In this document: piece by piece, positions 7,340 to 14,713 of the stretch | Numbering within the stretch: the stretch's first letter is position 1 | Layout: every line of letters starts with the position of its first letter | Source of the DNA: Candidatus Poseidoniales archaeon | Lineage (GTDB): Archaea > Thermoplasmatota > Poseidoniia > Poseidoniales > Poseidoniaceae | Assembly: GCA_012959845.1 (NCBI GenBank) | Contig: DUCL01000170.1 | Span: 448-16,250, forward strand | DNA: 15,803 bases | Direction: 5' to 3' | Translations under genes and position numbers: made by a program | Notes under the pieces: model-generated | Seen by the model: only the letters and a program-made list of their open reading frames with translations | Databases searched by the model: none | Told to the model about the DNA's origin: nothing

Positions 7340-7990
7340 ATGCGCAGAGATGAGAAGGCGGAAATCATCATCTCCATGTTGGAAGAATTATATCCTGAGA
7401 CTCCTATTCCACTTGACCACAGTAATCCATTTGAATTGCTTGTATCGGTCTTAATGAGCGCTCAAACTACGGATTTGAAAGTAAATGAAGTCACTCCGGC
7501 ACTATTTTCCAAGGCGAATAATGCAGGCGATATGGCCAAACTTGATGTTGAGACTATCTTAAATGACATTAGACAAATTGGATTAGCGCCGACAAAATCA
7601 AAAAATATATTGCGCTTATCACAACTTCTTGTCGAAAGACATGATGGTCAAGTTCCTCGTAGTTTTGAGGAACTTGAGGACCTACCGGGCGTAGGTCATA
7701 AGACTGCAAGTGTTGTGATGGCACAGGCATTTTCTGTACCAGCATTCCCAGTCGACACCCATATCCATCGTCTTGCTGCAAGATGGGGTTTGTCAAATGA
7801 TAGCACTGTTGAGAAGACTGAAAAAGATTTGAAAGCAATTTTTCCAAAAAATATGTGGAATAAACTACACCTGCAAATAATCTTCTTTGGTAGAGAATAT
7901 TGTCCGGCACGATTTCATGACCTTAGCCAATGCCCTATCTGTTCGTGGGCTGCTAGCAAAAAAAGAATCCAAATGGAATCTAAGCGATGA
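7340..7990 (+). CDS. nth: Endonuclease III-like DNA glycosylase/AP lyase
   Basis: 216 residues, the usual endonuclease III length. The helix-hairpin-helix LPGVGHKTASVV carries the catalytic Lys121 and is followed by VDTHIHRLAARWG with catalytic Asp139, so this should be a bifunctional glycosylase acting on oxidised pyrimidines and nicking the abasic site. The C-terminal cluster region is odd: Cys188, Cys198 and Cys201 are spaced C-x9-C-x2-C and no fourth cysteine follows, while the classical pattern is C-x6-C-x2-C-x5-C. Either the [4Fe-4S] cluster is lost, or it is bound with another ligand. Start at ATG 7340, with a purine-rich GGAAGG upstream. It is probably cotranscribed with polX, whose polymerase could fill the gap left after excision. 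Confidence 0.92.
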   Translation: MRRDEKAEIIISMLEELYPETPIPLDHSNPFELLVSVLMSAQTTDLKVNEVTPALFSKANNAGDMAKLDVETILNDIRQIGLAPTKSKNILRLSQLLVERHDGQVPRSFEELEDLPGVGHKTASVVMAQAFSVPAFPVDTHIHRLAARWGLSNDSTVEKTEKDLKAIFPKNMWNKLHLQIIFFGREYCPARFHDLSQCPICSWAASKKRIQMESKR

Positions 7991-7992
7991 GA

Positions 7993-8009
7993 TTATTCTA
8001 TTTTTATTG
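7993..8009 (+). terminator. T-rich tract after nth
   Basis: Three bases after the nth stop begins a T-rich tract with a TTTTT run, fitting oligo-T termination by archaeal RNA polymerase. On the other strand the same bases can be read as the last codons of a diverged copy of the convergent gene's 3' end. Confidence 0.35.
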
Positions 8010-8029
8010 AATACTCTTCTCCACTTAAC

Positions 8030-8058
8030 AGCAGCAAAGTGCGAGGCTATTTGCTGCT
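8030..8058. terminator. Hairpin in repeat copy 1 between convergent genes
   Basis: AGCAGCAAA (8030-8038) and TTTGCTGCT (8050-8058) form a perfect 9-bp stem around an 11-base loop. Sitting between the ends of two convergent genes, it could protect 3' ends or help termination in both directions. No long T run follows directly on either strand, so the terminator label is tentative. Confidence 0.4.
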
Positions 8059-8097
8059 AACTACTCTAATGATACTGAGTACTCTTCGCCGCTTAAC

Positions 8098-8126
8098 AGC
8101 AGCAAAGTGCGAGGCTATTTGCTGCT
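8098..8126. terminator. Hairpin in repeat copy 2 between convergent genes
   Basis: An exact second copy of the 9-bp stem and 11-base loop, 68 bases to the right of the first. It ends two bases from the stop codon of the minus-strand membrane protein gene at 8129, so a transcript from the right would meet this hairpin first and copy 1 second. Confidence 0.4.
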
Positions 8127-8128
8127 AA

Positions 8129-8335
8129 CTACTCTAATGATACTGAGTACTCTTCGCCGCTTTTCCAAGCGAAGAATAATCCTAGGACAATCGATGTCAG
8201 AGGGATTCCATTACAGATGAGTGATTCCATCGGTTCGGTAGTAGGATTTCCTGCCAAGATCCAAACCAAATAGCCCAAAATCATCCCAGGTAGCACCATC
8301 ATAGCGCCAATGATGAGAGTACGTAACACACGCAT
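8129..8335 (-). CDS. Small two-helix membrane protein downstream of the archaellum operon
   Basis: 68 residues with two hydrophobic helices (about 5-29 and 42-56) separated by a short polar loop containing one cysteine, and an acidic tail SGEEYSVSLE. I recognise no family. Start ATG 8335 has no clear Shine-Dalgarno. It lies 55 bases after arlJ on the same strand and could be the last gene of that transcript, though nothing in it points to motility. Its last codons are part of the 68-bp repeat. If both repeat units are removed in thought, the frame ends SGEEYSIKIE with the same length, so the duplication appears to have swapped the last four residues. Confidence 0.6.
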   Translation of the reverse strand: MRVLRTLIIGAMMVLPGMILGYLVWILAGNPTTEPMESLICNGIPLTSIVLGLFFAWKSGEEYSVSLE

Positions 8336-8390
8336 ATACAGACGCTGAAGGCATCAATGCAATGAACCCAACGCTGCAAATAGAAATACG

Positions 8391-10193
8391 TCAAACACCG
8401 AATACCGATGAAGCAGATTCCAACAATACCGCTGTCACATAGGAAGTAATTCCTGCAACCCAAATCAATTTGATTATTTGACCAAAAGCACTAGTTCTAC
8501 CGCTACCTCTCAACCTAGTAGCAATAAGTGATACCGCAGCAATCTGCCCCAATATTAATATTGATACAATGATTTTAAACATCCGTATATTATCTCCAAC
8601 CGAACTAGCATCCTCCATTACAGGTAGGGCAACTCCTGCACCAAAATCAGCCAATGCACCTACATCGGTTTCGGTAAATCCAGAGGCAACACCTGCTATG
8701 GCCTCACCCAATTTCATTACGATAGCGATTGTTACATTGAGTGATGTTACGCTGGCGATTAACAATCCCAATGAAACTCCAGCCATAGTATTCGCAGACA
8801 GTGCACGACGATGGCGTAATGAAAGTAAATTTCCAACCGAGCGCGACACTAAATCAGCAGTAGCAGCAGGTTTTCCAGAAGATTGTGAACCTTCGATATA
8901 GATTCTTGTATAGCGCGAGATTACTGCAGAATTGGTATCAGCATTGAAATAATCCCAAGCCCTATCTGAATCAATTCTAGTGGATAATCGCTTTTCCAAA
9001 CGGTCAATTGATAAATCCAAAACACCGAAATCAATTCCCCTAAGCGCCTTTATCGTAGCACTTGGCTCTGCACTTCTCGCCTGTGCAGTTCCACCCAATG
9101 CACGTATGAAATCGGGATATGATTCATCCCTGCGACGAATGTTTCTTTCCTCTCGGCCAACTAGCATTGCTGGAATTAGCATTGGACTTAGAGGTAATGC
9201 AATCAATAATAATCCGTACTTATCCCACTCTTGTGAGAGTCCCTCCCAAGCATAAATAATAGACGCCGTTGTAACAATCAGCAGGAGAAATGTGATCATT
9301 GTGGCCATAATTAATGTACGAGTGAAATTCAATCTAAACGGTGTCTCAAGTTCATCTCTTGCAAAGGTTTTGTCCTTCGGAATTGTTGCTCTAAAGGCAA
9401 ATACGGCACCGATTTGTATGAACATGAAAAGTAATGATGCAAGTAGCAAGAACCTAATTCTTGATGCCACCTCAATCGGTGTGTCAGCATCTCCTCCAAC
9501 TTCAAACAAGACCAAATGAATTCCAGCGATTACTAAACCAAATAAACCAGCAGAAACCAATGAAACATAAATCTCCTTCATGATATCAACCGATTCTAGT
9601 CTCGTATCATATAATGTGGTATACTGTTCAGATACTGTTTCTTGTTCAGAGCGCATAAACGCATCAATTGGCTGACCTGCTTCGATTGAGAATGCCATTC
9701 TATCAAGGAAATCCGCCCAAAGCGGCGAAGGTGACTGTTGACCGACTATTCTAGCAGCCTCTGGTAAAGAAGTGTGCCACTTGTCGACCAAAGTCTCAAT
9801 TCGTTTCACTTCACTAGCCAATTCACCATAATCGCTCATCTGCTTTAGAATGTCAAATATTGATGAGGCTCCTACTTCTCCAAGAGATAGAATACCCATT
9901 CTTGTAATGAACATGTGCATTTCTCTTTCAATTAATGTAGCTGAGCGCTGTACTTCTAAAATAGGGAATGCAATTGCTGAAAATGCCGTCATTAGTGGCA
10001 ATAATAGCATAAAGAGAACTCCAGAGACACCAGCGAATAATGCTCCTTCTGAAAATCCGCCTGTTAAGAAAATAACAAGGCTTGCGACTAATAGCCCAAC
10101 TAAAAAGGACCCGCCTACAAATATCAATAGGTATCTTGGAATCGGCATGTCAACGCGACGCAACGCAATTTGCCACAGCGGCATACGCTCCAT
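8391..10193 (-). CDS. arlJ: Archaellum assembly membrane platform protein ArlJ (FlaJ)
   Basis: 600 residues, with about nine hydrophobic helices arranged around two cytoplasmic T2SSF-type domains (about residues 90-230 and 355-495), the ArlJ/TadC architecture. ArlJ is the polytopic membrane platform on which the ATPase ArlI sits during archaellin export and rotation. The first T2SSF-like part holds conserved-looking segments such as SLGEVGASSIFDILKQM (104-120), and the second has ESYPDFIRALGGTAQARSA (357-375). The basic loop GREERNIRRRDE (346-357) should face the cytoplasm. Start at ATG 10193, with GAGGTGG seven bases upstream. The gap to arlI is 12 bases, so coupling is likely. The position as last core gene matches euryarchaeal arl operons. 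Confidence 0.93.
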   Translation of the reverse strand: MERMPLWQIALRRVDMPIPRYLLIFVGGSFLVGLLVASLVIFLTGGFSEGALFAGVSGVLFMLLLPLMTAFSAIAFPILEVQRSATLIEREMHMFITRMGILSLGEVGASSIFDILKQMSDYGELASEVKRIETLVDKWHTSLPEAARIVGQQSPSPLWADFLDRMAFSIEAGQPIDAFMRSEQETVSEQYTTLYDTRLESVDIMKEIYVSLVSAGLFGLVIAGIHLVLFEVGGDADTPIEVASRIRFLLLASLLFMFIQIGAVFAFRATIPKDKTFARDELETPFRLNFTRTLIMATMITFLLLIVTTASIIYAWEGLSQEWDKYGLLLIALPLSPMLIPAMLVGREERNIRRRDESYPDFIRALGGTAQARSAEPSATIKALRGIDFGVLDLSIDRLEKRLSTRIDSDRAWDYFNADTNSAVISRYTRIYIEGSQSSGKPAATADLVSRSVGNLLSLRHRRALSANTMAGVSLGLLIASVTSLNVTIAIVMKLGEAIAGVASGFTETDVGALADFGAGVALPVMEDASSVGDNIRMFKIIVSILILGQIAAVSLIATRLRGSGRTSAFGQIIKLIWVAGITSYVTAVLLESASSVFGV

Positions 10194-10205
10194 CTCATAA
10201 CCACC

Positions 10206-11924
10206 TCATTTGTGGTTGACCCCAACCCACGTCTCTACAGACCGACTAAACATGTCCCAACCGGAGTTGTAGTATATTCCAAGTAGGTCAAATACATCAT
10301 CATAATGTGTTAAATCTCTTTCCACCATCCTATCAAGAACTGCTGCACGCCTCAACATTTCATCATAAATGTCACGCTTATTTGAAAATCCAGCCACAGC
10401 GGCAATTTTGTTCTCAAGTAAATGCGATTGGAACATTCCACGGAAATAATGCTTATCTTTGACAGGATCCCATTCAAACATACCACGTGTTAGAACACCG
10501 TCACTATGCTTATTGTAACCGATTACTTCGTCAATACCAGTGACGCGCCGAGCAATTCCACCGCCTTGTGGGTCCTCTACAACTTCTTGGAAAATCGCGA
10601 AATTTAAGTTATCGAAGAATCTTATTGGAACATTGATTGGGTCACCTGTAAATCTTTGAATCATCTTTACGATACTGGATGCGTGGAAAGTAGCAATTAC
10701 AGGGTGACCTGTCTGCATCGCTTGGAATGCTGTAGCACCTTCTACACCACGAATCTCACCAATGATGATATATCGTGGACGGCTTCTTAGTGCAGCCTTT
10801 AGTAAATCAAACATTTCAACACGTGACTCTTCATTCTTAGAAGAACGTGTAACAAGACGCTGCCACAATTTGTGCCTAACTTTGACTTCTGGAGTATCTT
10901 CAGCAGAGTATATCTTGACATTGTGGTCGATGAATGGAAGAATCGCATTGAGTGTTGTTGTCTTTCCAGATGCTGTTTCACCCGACACTAGAACTGACAT
11001 TCCATATTCCAAACAAATCCAAATGTAGGCAGCAACTTGTGCTGAAATCGTTTTCCATTGGATTAATTGGGTAATTGAAATTGTTTCTTCAGCGAATTTA
11101 CGAATTGTGAACGATGGCCCCAACATAGAGACATCGTCTGAGAATATGATATTGATACGAGAACCATCCAGAAGTGCCCCGTCAATGATTGGTTTGTTAT
11201 CGGATACAGGTCGACCAATACGCTCTGACATTGCCCTCAAGAATCTGGACAATAAATCTCGGTCACGGAATCTAATGTTAGAAGTAACCATTCCGAATAC
11301 TTTGTGATCCATGTGAATATGCTTTAGTCCAACCGAGTGGATATCTTCCAGCATCTCATCTGAAAGAAGGGGCTCAAGTGGTCCATTTCTAATCAAATCG
11401 CGAATGACAACATAATGTAGCCTCTCACGTTGATTTTGGGTGACCGTTAATCTACGGTCATCCATACCGATTAATTCCCATAGTTTTCCTTGACGTCGAA
11501 CAGTTCCACTTAAGTCAGTATCAAGGACAGTGTATCTCTCAATCATTTGACCAAGTATATTTTCAAATTCATTATCGGTAGTAAATGAAGGTGCAGTTGG
11601 TGCCTCTTGTAATAGAGTTTCAATCAACTCCCTCCTAATGTATTCTTCCGAATCTGTCAATTGTGGTTCAAGACCAAACCACAACACTTGTCCGCCACCT
11701 TCTTCATCTTCTGGTGGTTCGTAAATGTGAACAAAAATTGGTTCCTTGGTAATGTAGATTAAATTGTAAGGGCGATCTTTTTTGGCACCTCTATCCAATT
11801 CTCCGTAATATACCGGTCGCGTTCCATATTGTGCTTCAAAATCTCGGACCCAGTCAGCAACATGAGAATGTGCAGCCATTACGCTTGCCAAATCTCCTTT
11901 AGCAAATTTTTGTTCGTCGTCCAT
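10206..11924 (-). CDS. arlI: Archaellum motor/assembly ATPase ArlI (FlaI)
   Basis: 572 residues of the type II/IV secretion ATPase superfamily. The N-terminal 150 residues are acidic and variable, followed by the N-terminal ATPase domain. The RecA-like core has Walker A GETASGKT (315-322), an acidic box SAEDTPEVKV (340-349), Walker B YIIIGEIRG (385-393) and the His box with His407 and His414 (ATFHASS). ArlI hexamers drive both filament assembly and rotation from the cytoplasmic face, together with ArlJ and ArlH. The start ATG 11924 has AGGGATT just upstream. The arlH stop is 12 bases before it. Similar PilT/GspE-type ATPases exist, but the arlH-arlI-arlJ order makes the archaellum assignment firm. 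Confidence 0.96.
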   Translation of the reverse strand: MDDEQKFAKGDLASVMAAHSHVADWVRDFEAQYGTRPVYYGELDRGAKKDRPYNLIYITKEPIFVHIYEPPEDEEGGGQVLWFGLEPQLTDSEEYIRRELIETLLQEAPTAPSFTTDNEFENILGQMIERYTVLDTDLSGTVRRQGKLWELIGMDDRRLTVTQNQRERLHYVVIRDLIRNGPLEPLLSDEMLEDIHSVGLKHIHMDHKVFGMVTSNIRFRDRDLLSRFLRAMSERIGRPVSDNKPIIDGALLDGSRINIIFSDDVSMLGPSFTIRKFAEETISITQLIQWKTISAQVAAYIWICLEYGMSVLVSGETASGKTTTLNAILPFIDHNVKIYSAEDTPEVKVRHKLWQRLVTRSSKNEESRVEMFDLLKAALRSRPRYIIIGEIRGVEGATAFQAMQTGHPVIATFHASSIVKMIQRFTGDPINVPIRFFDNLNFAIFQEVVEDPQGGGIARRVTGIDEVIGYNKHSDGVLTRGMFEWDPVKDKHYFRGMFQSHLLENKIAAVAGFSNKRDIYDEMLRRAAVLDRMVERDLTHYDDVFDLLGIYYNSGWDMFSRSVETWVGVNHK

Positions 11925-11936
11925 AATAATCCCTCA

Positions 11937-12677
11937 TCAGCTTACCGCTGTAATATCTACGATGAATCCCATCGAGGGCTCAACTCTCCAACCGATTGAA
12001 GATTGTACTGGTCCTGCTGCACGAAGATATCTCGTAACTACAATATTACGCTTAATATCTCCACCTATCATAGCCGTCTTCATATCTAAAACAACTTCTG
12101 CTGAAGTTCTAAGTGAATGCAATAATTTAGAATCCATTTCATTTTCATCTACACAGAGCATAATAGAACGCCCTTCGCTTACTATTCTACGAAGGGTTTG
12201 CATCATCTTGAATCTACCATTATCATCCAAATCATCTGGCATTAAGGAACTGGCTGAATCAATTATTATGAGGTCGGCTTTAGTAACTGCTTCACTATTA
12301 AGAATATGTTCAATACCAACATTTGGAAGAGTTTCTGCAATTGCTCCAAAACGGCTGAAAACCATCAATTGCCCTGTACGAATGAATTCGGTAACACCAT
12401 ATCCAATAGATTCCATCTGCTCTATCCACCCACGAGTTGTAAGTTCTGTTGTGATTACCAACACTTTGACATCATTTTCTGCAAGTCCAAAGGACATCCT
12501 TTGGCCAATCAATGATTTACCAGAACCGACATCTCCTTGAACAACATAGATGGAACGGTTTGGTAACCTTAACCCCATTGAATTGGCAAGAGAATCTGTC
12601 TCTAATTCGAAGGGGAATCCATCTTCAATCGGCTTATGTGCCGCAATTAATGGATTTTCTTCTATATCATCAGACAT
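11937..12677 (-). CDS. arlH: Archaellum regulatory ATP-binding protein ArlH (FlaH)
   Basis: 246 residues with a KaiC/RecA-like fold. Walker A is GDVGSGKS (48-55) and Walker B is ADLIIIDSAS (134-143). The TTELTTRGW segment (76-84) occupies the place where KaiC has its catalytic glutamates, in line with ArlH being an ATP-binding regulator with weak or no hydrolysis. In known archaella ArlH forms a ring under ArlI and switches it between states. The gene overlaps arlG by eight bases: ATGTCTGA contains both the ArlH start and the ArlG stop. Its Shine-Dalgarno GAGGTGA lies in the last ArlG codons. This arrangement implies translational coupling. Confidence 0.94.
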   Translation of the reverse strand: MSDDIEENPLIAAHKPIEDGFPFELETDSLANSMGLRLPNRSIYVVQGDVGSGKSLIGQRMSFGLAENDVKVLVITTELTTRGWIEQMESIGYGVTEFIRTGQLMVFSRFGAIAETLPNVGIEHILNSEAVTKADLIIIDSASSLMPDDLDDNGRFKMMQTLRRIVSEGRSIMLCVDENEMDSKLLHSLRTSAEVVLDMKTAMIGGDIKRNIVVTRYLRAAGPVQSSIGWRVEPSMGFIVDITAVS

Positions 12678-13164
12678 CTAATCTCACCTCTATATTCATT
12701 GTATCTGTTCCTCGATAACCAGAAGTAACCTCTGAGGAAACTACTGCCGAAATGCTCACGCTATCGTCGTTTTGATAAGCCCACGAAGATGAAGAGACTT
12801 CAACTTCTAATAATCTAATATCGGTCCAACTAGCGCCACTTGGTAAAATTGTTGCAGTAATACTTGAACTGACTGAAACACCATCAACCATTACCACAAG
12901 TGTATCTTCATCAAGGACGTATTGACCTGTATTCTGAAGATAAAACGTCATCACATTAGGAGTTACTGAGTCGTCATAATCAACTTCCATTGCATCGCCT
13001 GCAAAGGAAACAGAAGTTTTTGAATCGGCTTCCTTGCCCTTGCTATTTTCTTCAAGAGCGCTAGACATATCCCCCCATTGGTTGATTAAAACTGCCGAAA
13101 CAGAACCTGAAACCAACAATGCTGTAATCAGCAAAATAAATGTTGATGCACCTCCGTCAGCCAT
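12670..13164 (-). CDS. arlG: Archaellum stator protein ArlG (FlaG)
   Basis: 164 residues. One N-terminal hydrophobic segment (about 8-27, ILLITALLVSGSVSAVLI) is followed by a short polar linker (about 35-50) and a beta-sandwich domain. The core motif VMTFYLQNTGQYVLDEDTL (71-89) is the ArlG/ArlF family signature. ArlG caps or pairs with ArlF outside the cytoplasmic membrane and anchors the motor to the S-layer. Start ATG 13164 has GAGGTGA five to six bases upstream, and this site overlaps the arlF stop codon. The gene order arlF-arlG-arlH matches other Euryarchaeota. Confidence 0.9.
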   Translation of the reverse strand: MADGGASTFILLITALLVSGSVSAVLINQWGDMSSALEENSKGKEADSKTSVSFAGDAMEVDYDDSVTPNVMTFYLQNTGQYVLDEDTLVVMVDGVSVSSSITATILPSGASWTDIRLLEVEVSSSSWAYQNDDSVSISAVVSSEVTSGYRGTDTMNIEVRLDV

Positions 13165-13173
13165 GTATTCACC

Positions 13174-13812
13174 TCATGCAAGTCTTGATGCCATGCTGAC
13201 TCCTTTAGCAGAGAGTGTAAATCTAGAAACTGGTAGAGTACCACTTTCCGCCCATTGGATGTGAAGAGTTTCACCAGAATACCAATGTGGATTATTAGTT
13301 CCAGAGTATACTGTTCCAAGGTTTGTTGGATTTGCACCATCAGAAAATAGCCAAATTTCTCTTAATGGAGATATGTATGAACCTGTATTTGTAACATTTG
13401 AGTGAATGAAATTTCCAATCGATACTACGAAGGTTGCGGATGATGTCGGAGTCTGTCCTTGAATAACGATAGTTGGTGCGGACGAGTAATTGCCGTGGCT
13501 GGTGATTGCCACAACTGTTATTGCACCAGCTCCGTTAACAGTAAAGGTGCCAGTAAAGCCACCATTACCTGTTGAAGAGACGAGAGTTCCATTGATGTAT
13601 CCACTTCCTCCACTGCCGATCAGAACATCGACGACTGCGCCTTCCCAAAGGGTGGCATCGTCAATGGTGAAAACGGGTAATGCTTCAGTGGCCGAATCGA
13701 TTGTTTGTAGTGAAGTATCAACTTTTGCGTCAATTGATGCTACTACCATAGAGAACACGACCAACATGGTCGTGCCAATAATCAAACCTCCGATACCGAC
13801 CGAAGCGCCCAT
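13174..13812 (-). CDS. arlF: Archaellum stator protein ArlF (FlaF) with inserted glycine-rich domain
   Basis: 212 residues. The N terminus MGASVGIGGLIIGTTMLVVF is a single membrane helix as in ArlF. The C-terminal part FIHSNVTNTGSYISPLREIW continuing through SGETLHIQW is the ArlF beta domain that binds the S-layer and acts as stator. Between them, about residues 50-130 form a Gly/Ser/Thr-rich segment with GGSGY near 68-72 and HGNYSSAPTIVI near 106-117. This looks like an inserted beta-repeat module absent from short ArlF proteins. N-glycosylation sequons are visible at Asn74, Asn108 and Asn139. The start is ATG 13812, one base after the previous stop codon, with GAGGTGA eight bases upstream. 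An extension to 13860 would overlap the previous gene and spoil the N-terminal motif. Confidence 0.85.
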   Translation of the reverse strand: MGASVGIGGLIIGTTMLVVFSMVVASIDAKVDTSLQTIDSATEALPVFTIDDATLWEGAVVDVLIGSGGSGYINGTLVSSTGNGGFTGTFTVNGAGAITVVAITSHGNYSSAPTIVIQGQTPTSSATFVVSIGNFIHSNVTNTGSYISPLREIWLFSDGANPTNLGTVYSGTNNPHWYSGETLHIQWAESGTLPVSRFTLSAKGVSMASRLA

Positions 13813-13813
13813 T

Positions 13814-14656
13814 TCACATTTCACCTCGTAATCCATCTGCGTTACGCCAAGATTTGACAAGAGCAGATAGTGTTAGAAGTTCTTTGTTAGCAAGGTGGTC
13901 TTCGAGTGCTGCTTCAGACTCTCCAGGTGCTGCCAATTGTACAATTGCCAGTACACTTTCTCCTTCTTCCACAGATAACATTCCTGAATCTATTGCCTTC
14001 TGAGTAAAACTGACCGCTGCCATTCCAGACATATTGTCTAGAAGCAGAGCAGATACTGTTGGGGCACCGATTAGGTTTGTACTCCCGCCGAGACCATCAG
14101 ATGGTGCGACGAGGAATGGATTTGCTGCGAGAGCCTGCGCTTCATACAACTCAATTAATGGAGCTTCATCATCGCCCATCATTCGGTCAACACCTGTTGT
14201 GATGACCTCTCCTGATGAGGTTACGATTACATCTCCTGCGATTGAACCATCACTATCCATGGAATCATCGTCTGATGTTTCTTCAGATTGAGTTCCTTCT
14301 GGATTAGTTGCCACATCATCTAATTTGTGTTCAACCAATCTAAGCACATCTTCGACCATGTCGAGACGTGAACTGATCAGTCGTTCCAAACTGGAGGTGT
14401 CAACTTGTGCATTCATATTCACAGGTTGAGTTGGAGCGAGGCTTGCTGCCACACTCGGTACGCTTCCGATACTGTTTAGGCGGGCTTTGGTTGGTCCAGG
14501 GGATATTGTCCAAGCATCTTCTGCACTGAGTTCACCCTCTTCTGGGAGAGGGACTTGTTCAATGGCAACATTTGCCATGATTTTCAAGCGTTCTTCACTC
14601 AATACGGTATCTGCATCCTGGGAATCTCCATCTCCGCCACTAAATGGCCATGCCAT
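13814..14656 (-). CDS. Archaellum accessory protein, divergent ArlC/D/E-like
   Basis: 280 residues with no signal peptide or membrane helix, so cytoplasmic. The first 80 residues are low-complexity. Residues 86-117 (DTSSLERLISSRLDMVEDV and on) make an amphipathic, probably coiled-coil helix. An acidic linker (118-140) follows, then a C-terminal domain. That domain holds VSALLLDNMSGMAAVSF (201-217), SGMLSVEEGESVL (224-236) and LEDHL (251-255). These line up loosely with the ArlD/E pattern of a hydrophobic helix, a GWIseeV-like turn and a DH motif. In other Euryarchaeota ArlC/D/E form the cytoplasmic ring that links the motor to CheF. Position between archaellins and arlF is right for this. Similarity is weak and judged by eye. 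GGAGG stands eight bases before ATG 14656. Confidence 0.6.
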   Translation of the reverse strand: MAWPFSGGDGDSQDADTVLSEERLKIMANVAIEQVPLPEEGELSAEDAWTISPGPTKARLNSIGSVPSVAASLAPTQPVNMNAQVDTSSLERLISSRLDMVEDVLRLVEHKLDDVATNPEGTQSEETSDDDSMDSDGSIAGDVIVTSSGEVITTGVDRMMGDDEAPLIELYEAQALAANPFLVAPSDGLGGSTNLIGAPTVSALLLDNMSGMAAVSFTQKAIDSGMLSVEEGESVLAIVQLAAPGESEAALEDHLANKELLTLSALVKSWRNADGLRGEM

Positions 14657-14713
14657 GTGTAATTCCTCCCTGAGTCCTTAGTGCCGAAGCACATTTTGTG
14701 GACTCAGATAAAA
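14657..14713 (-). ncRNA. Structured intercistronic RNA element with UUCG tetraloop
   Basis: On the minus strand CTGAGTCC (14707-14700) pairs perfectly with GGACTCAG (14677-14670). Inside lies a second stem GTGC-TTCG-GCAC (14692-14681), a C(UUCG)G tetraloop of the extra-stable class. The two stems are joined by an asymmetric internal loop of seven and three bases. The structure begins seven bases after the archaellin 2 stop codon. It ends directly against GGAGG, the ribosome site of the next gene. It could act as a processing or 3'-protecting stem for archaellin mRNA, a partial terminator, or a control on downstream translation. No T run follows it. Confidence 0.6.

Larger units (their letters stand above)
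8013..8162. repeat. 68-bp tandem repeat, two full copies plus a 14-bp partial
   Basis: Copy 1 is 8013-8080, copy 2 is 8081-8148 and a partial third copy is 8149-8162. Copies 1 and 2 differ at two positions only (8020/8088 and 8023/8091). The partial third copy lies inside the end of the minus-strand membrane protein gene and copy 2 begins over its stop region. Read on the minus strand, each unit contains the gene's last codons (SGEEYS...) followed by a hairpin. The leftmost one continues as SGEEYSIKIE and a stop at 7993-7995. 68 is not a multiple of three, so the array is not coding as a whole. There are no spacers, so this is not CRISPR. It fits a recent tandem duplication of a gene 3' end with its downstream hairpin. 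Confidence 0.9.

Noticed and set aside
8013..8162. CRISPR-like array
   Set aside because: The 68-bp units are directly tandem with no spacers and only two full copies.
8391..11924. Type IV pilus or Tad secretion locus instead of an archaellum
   Set aside because: arlI and arlJ homologues occur in such systems, but arlH, arlG, arlF and two archaellins in the canonical order identify an archaellum.
11962..12540. Plus-strand open frame of 192 codons opposite arlH
   Set aside because: It is antisense to the Walker A and B regions of arlH, with no family resemblance and no ribosome site of note.
13813..13860. Upstream start for ArlF adding 16 residues
   Set aside because: It would overlap the previous gene and displace the MGASVGIGG membrane-helix start; ATG 13812 has GAGGTGA upstream.
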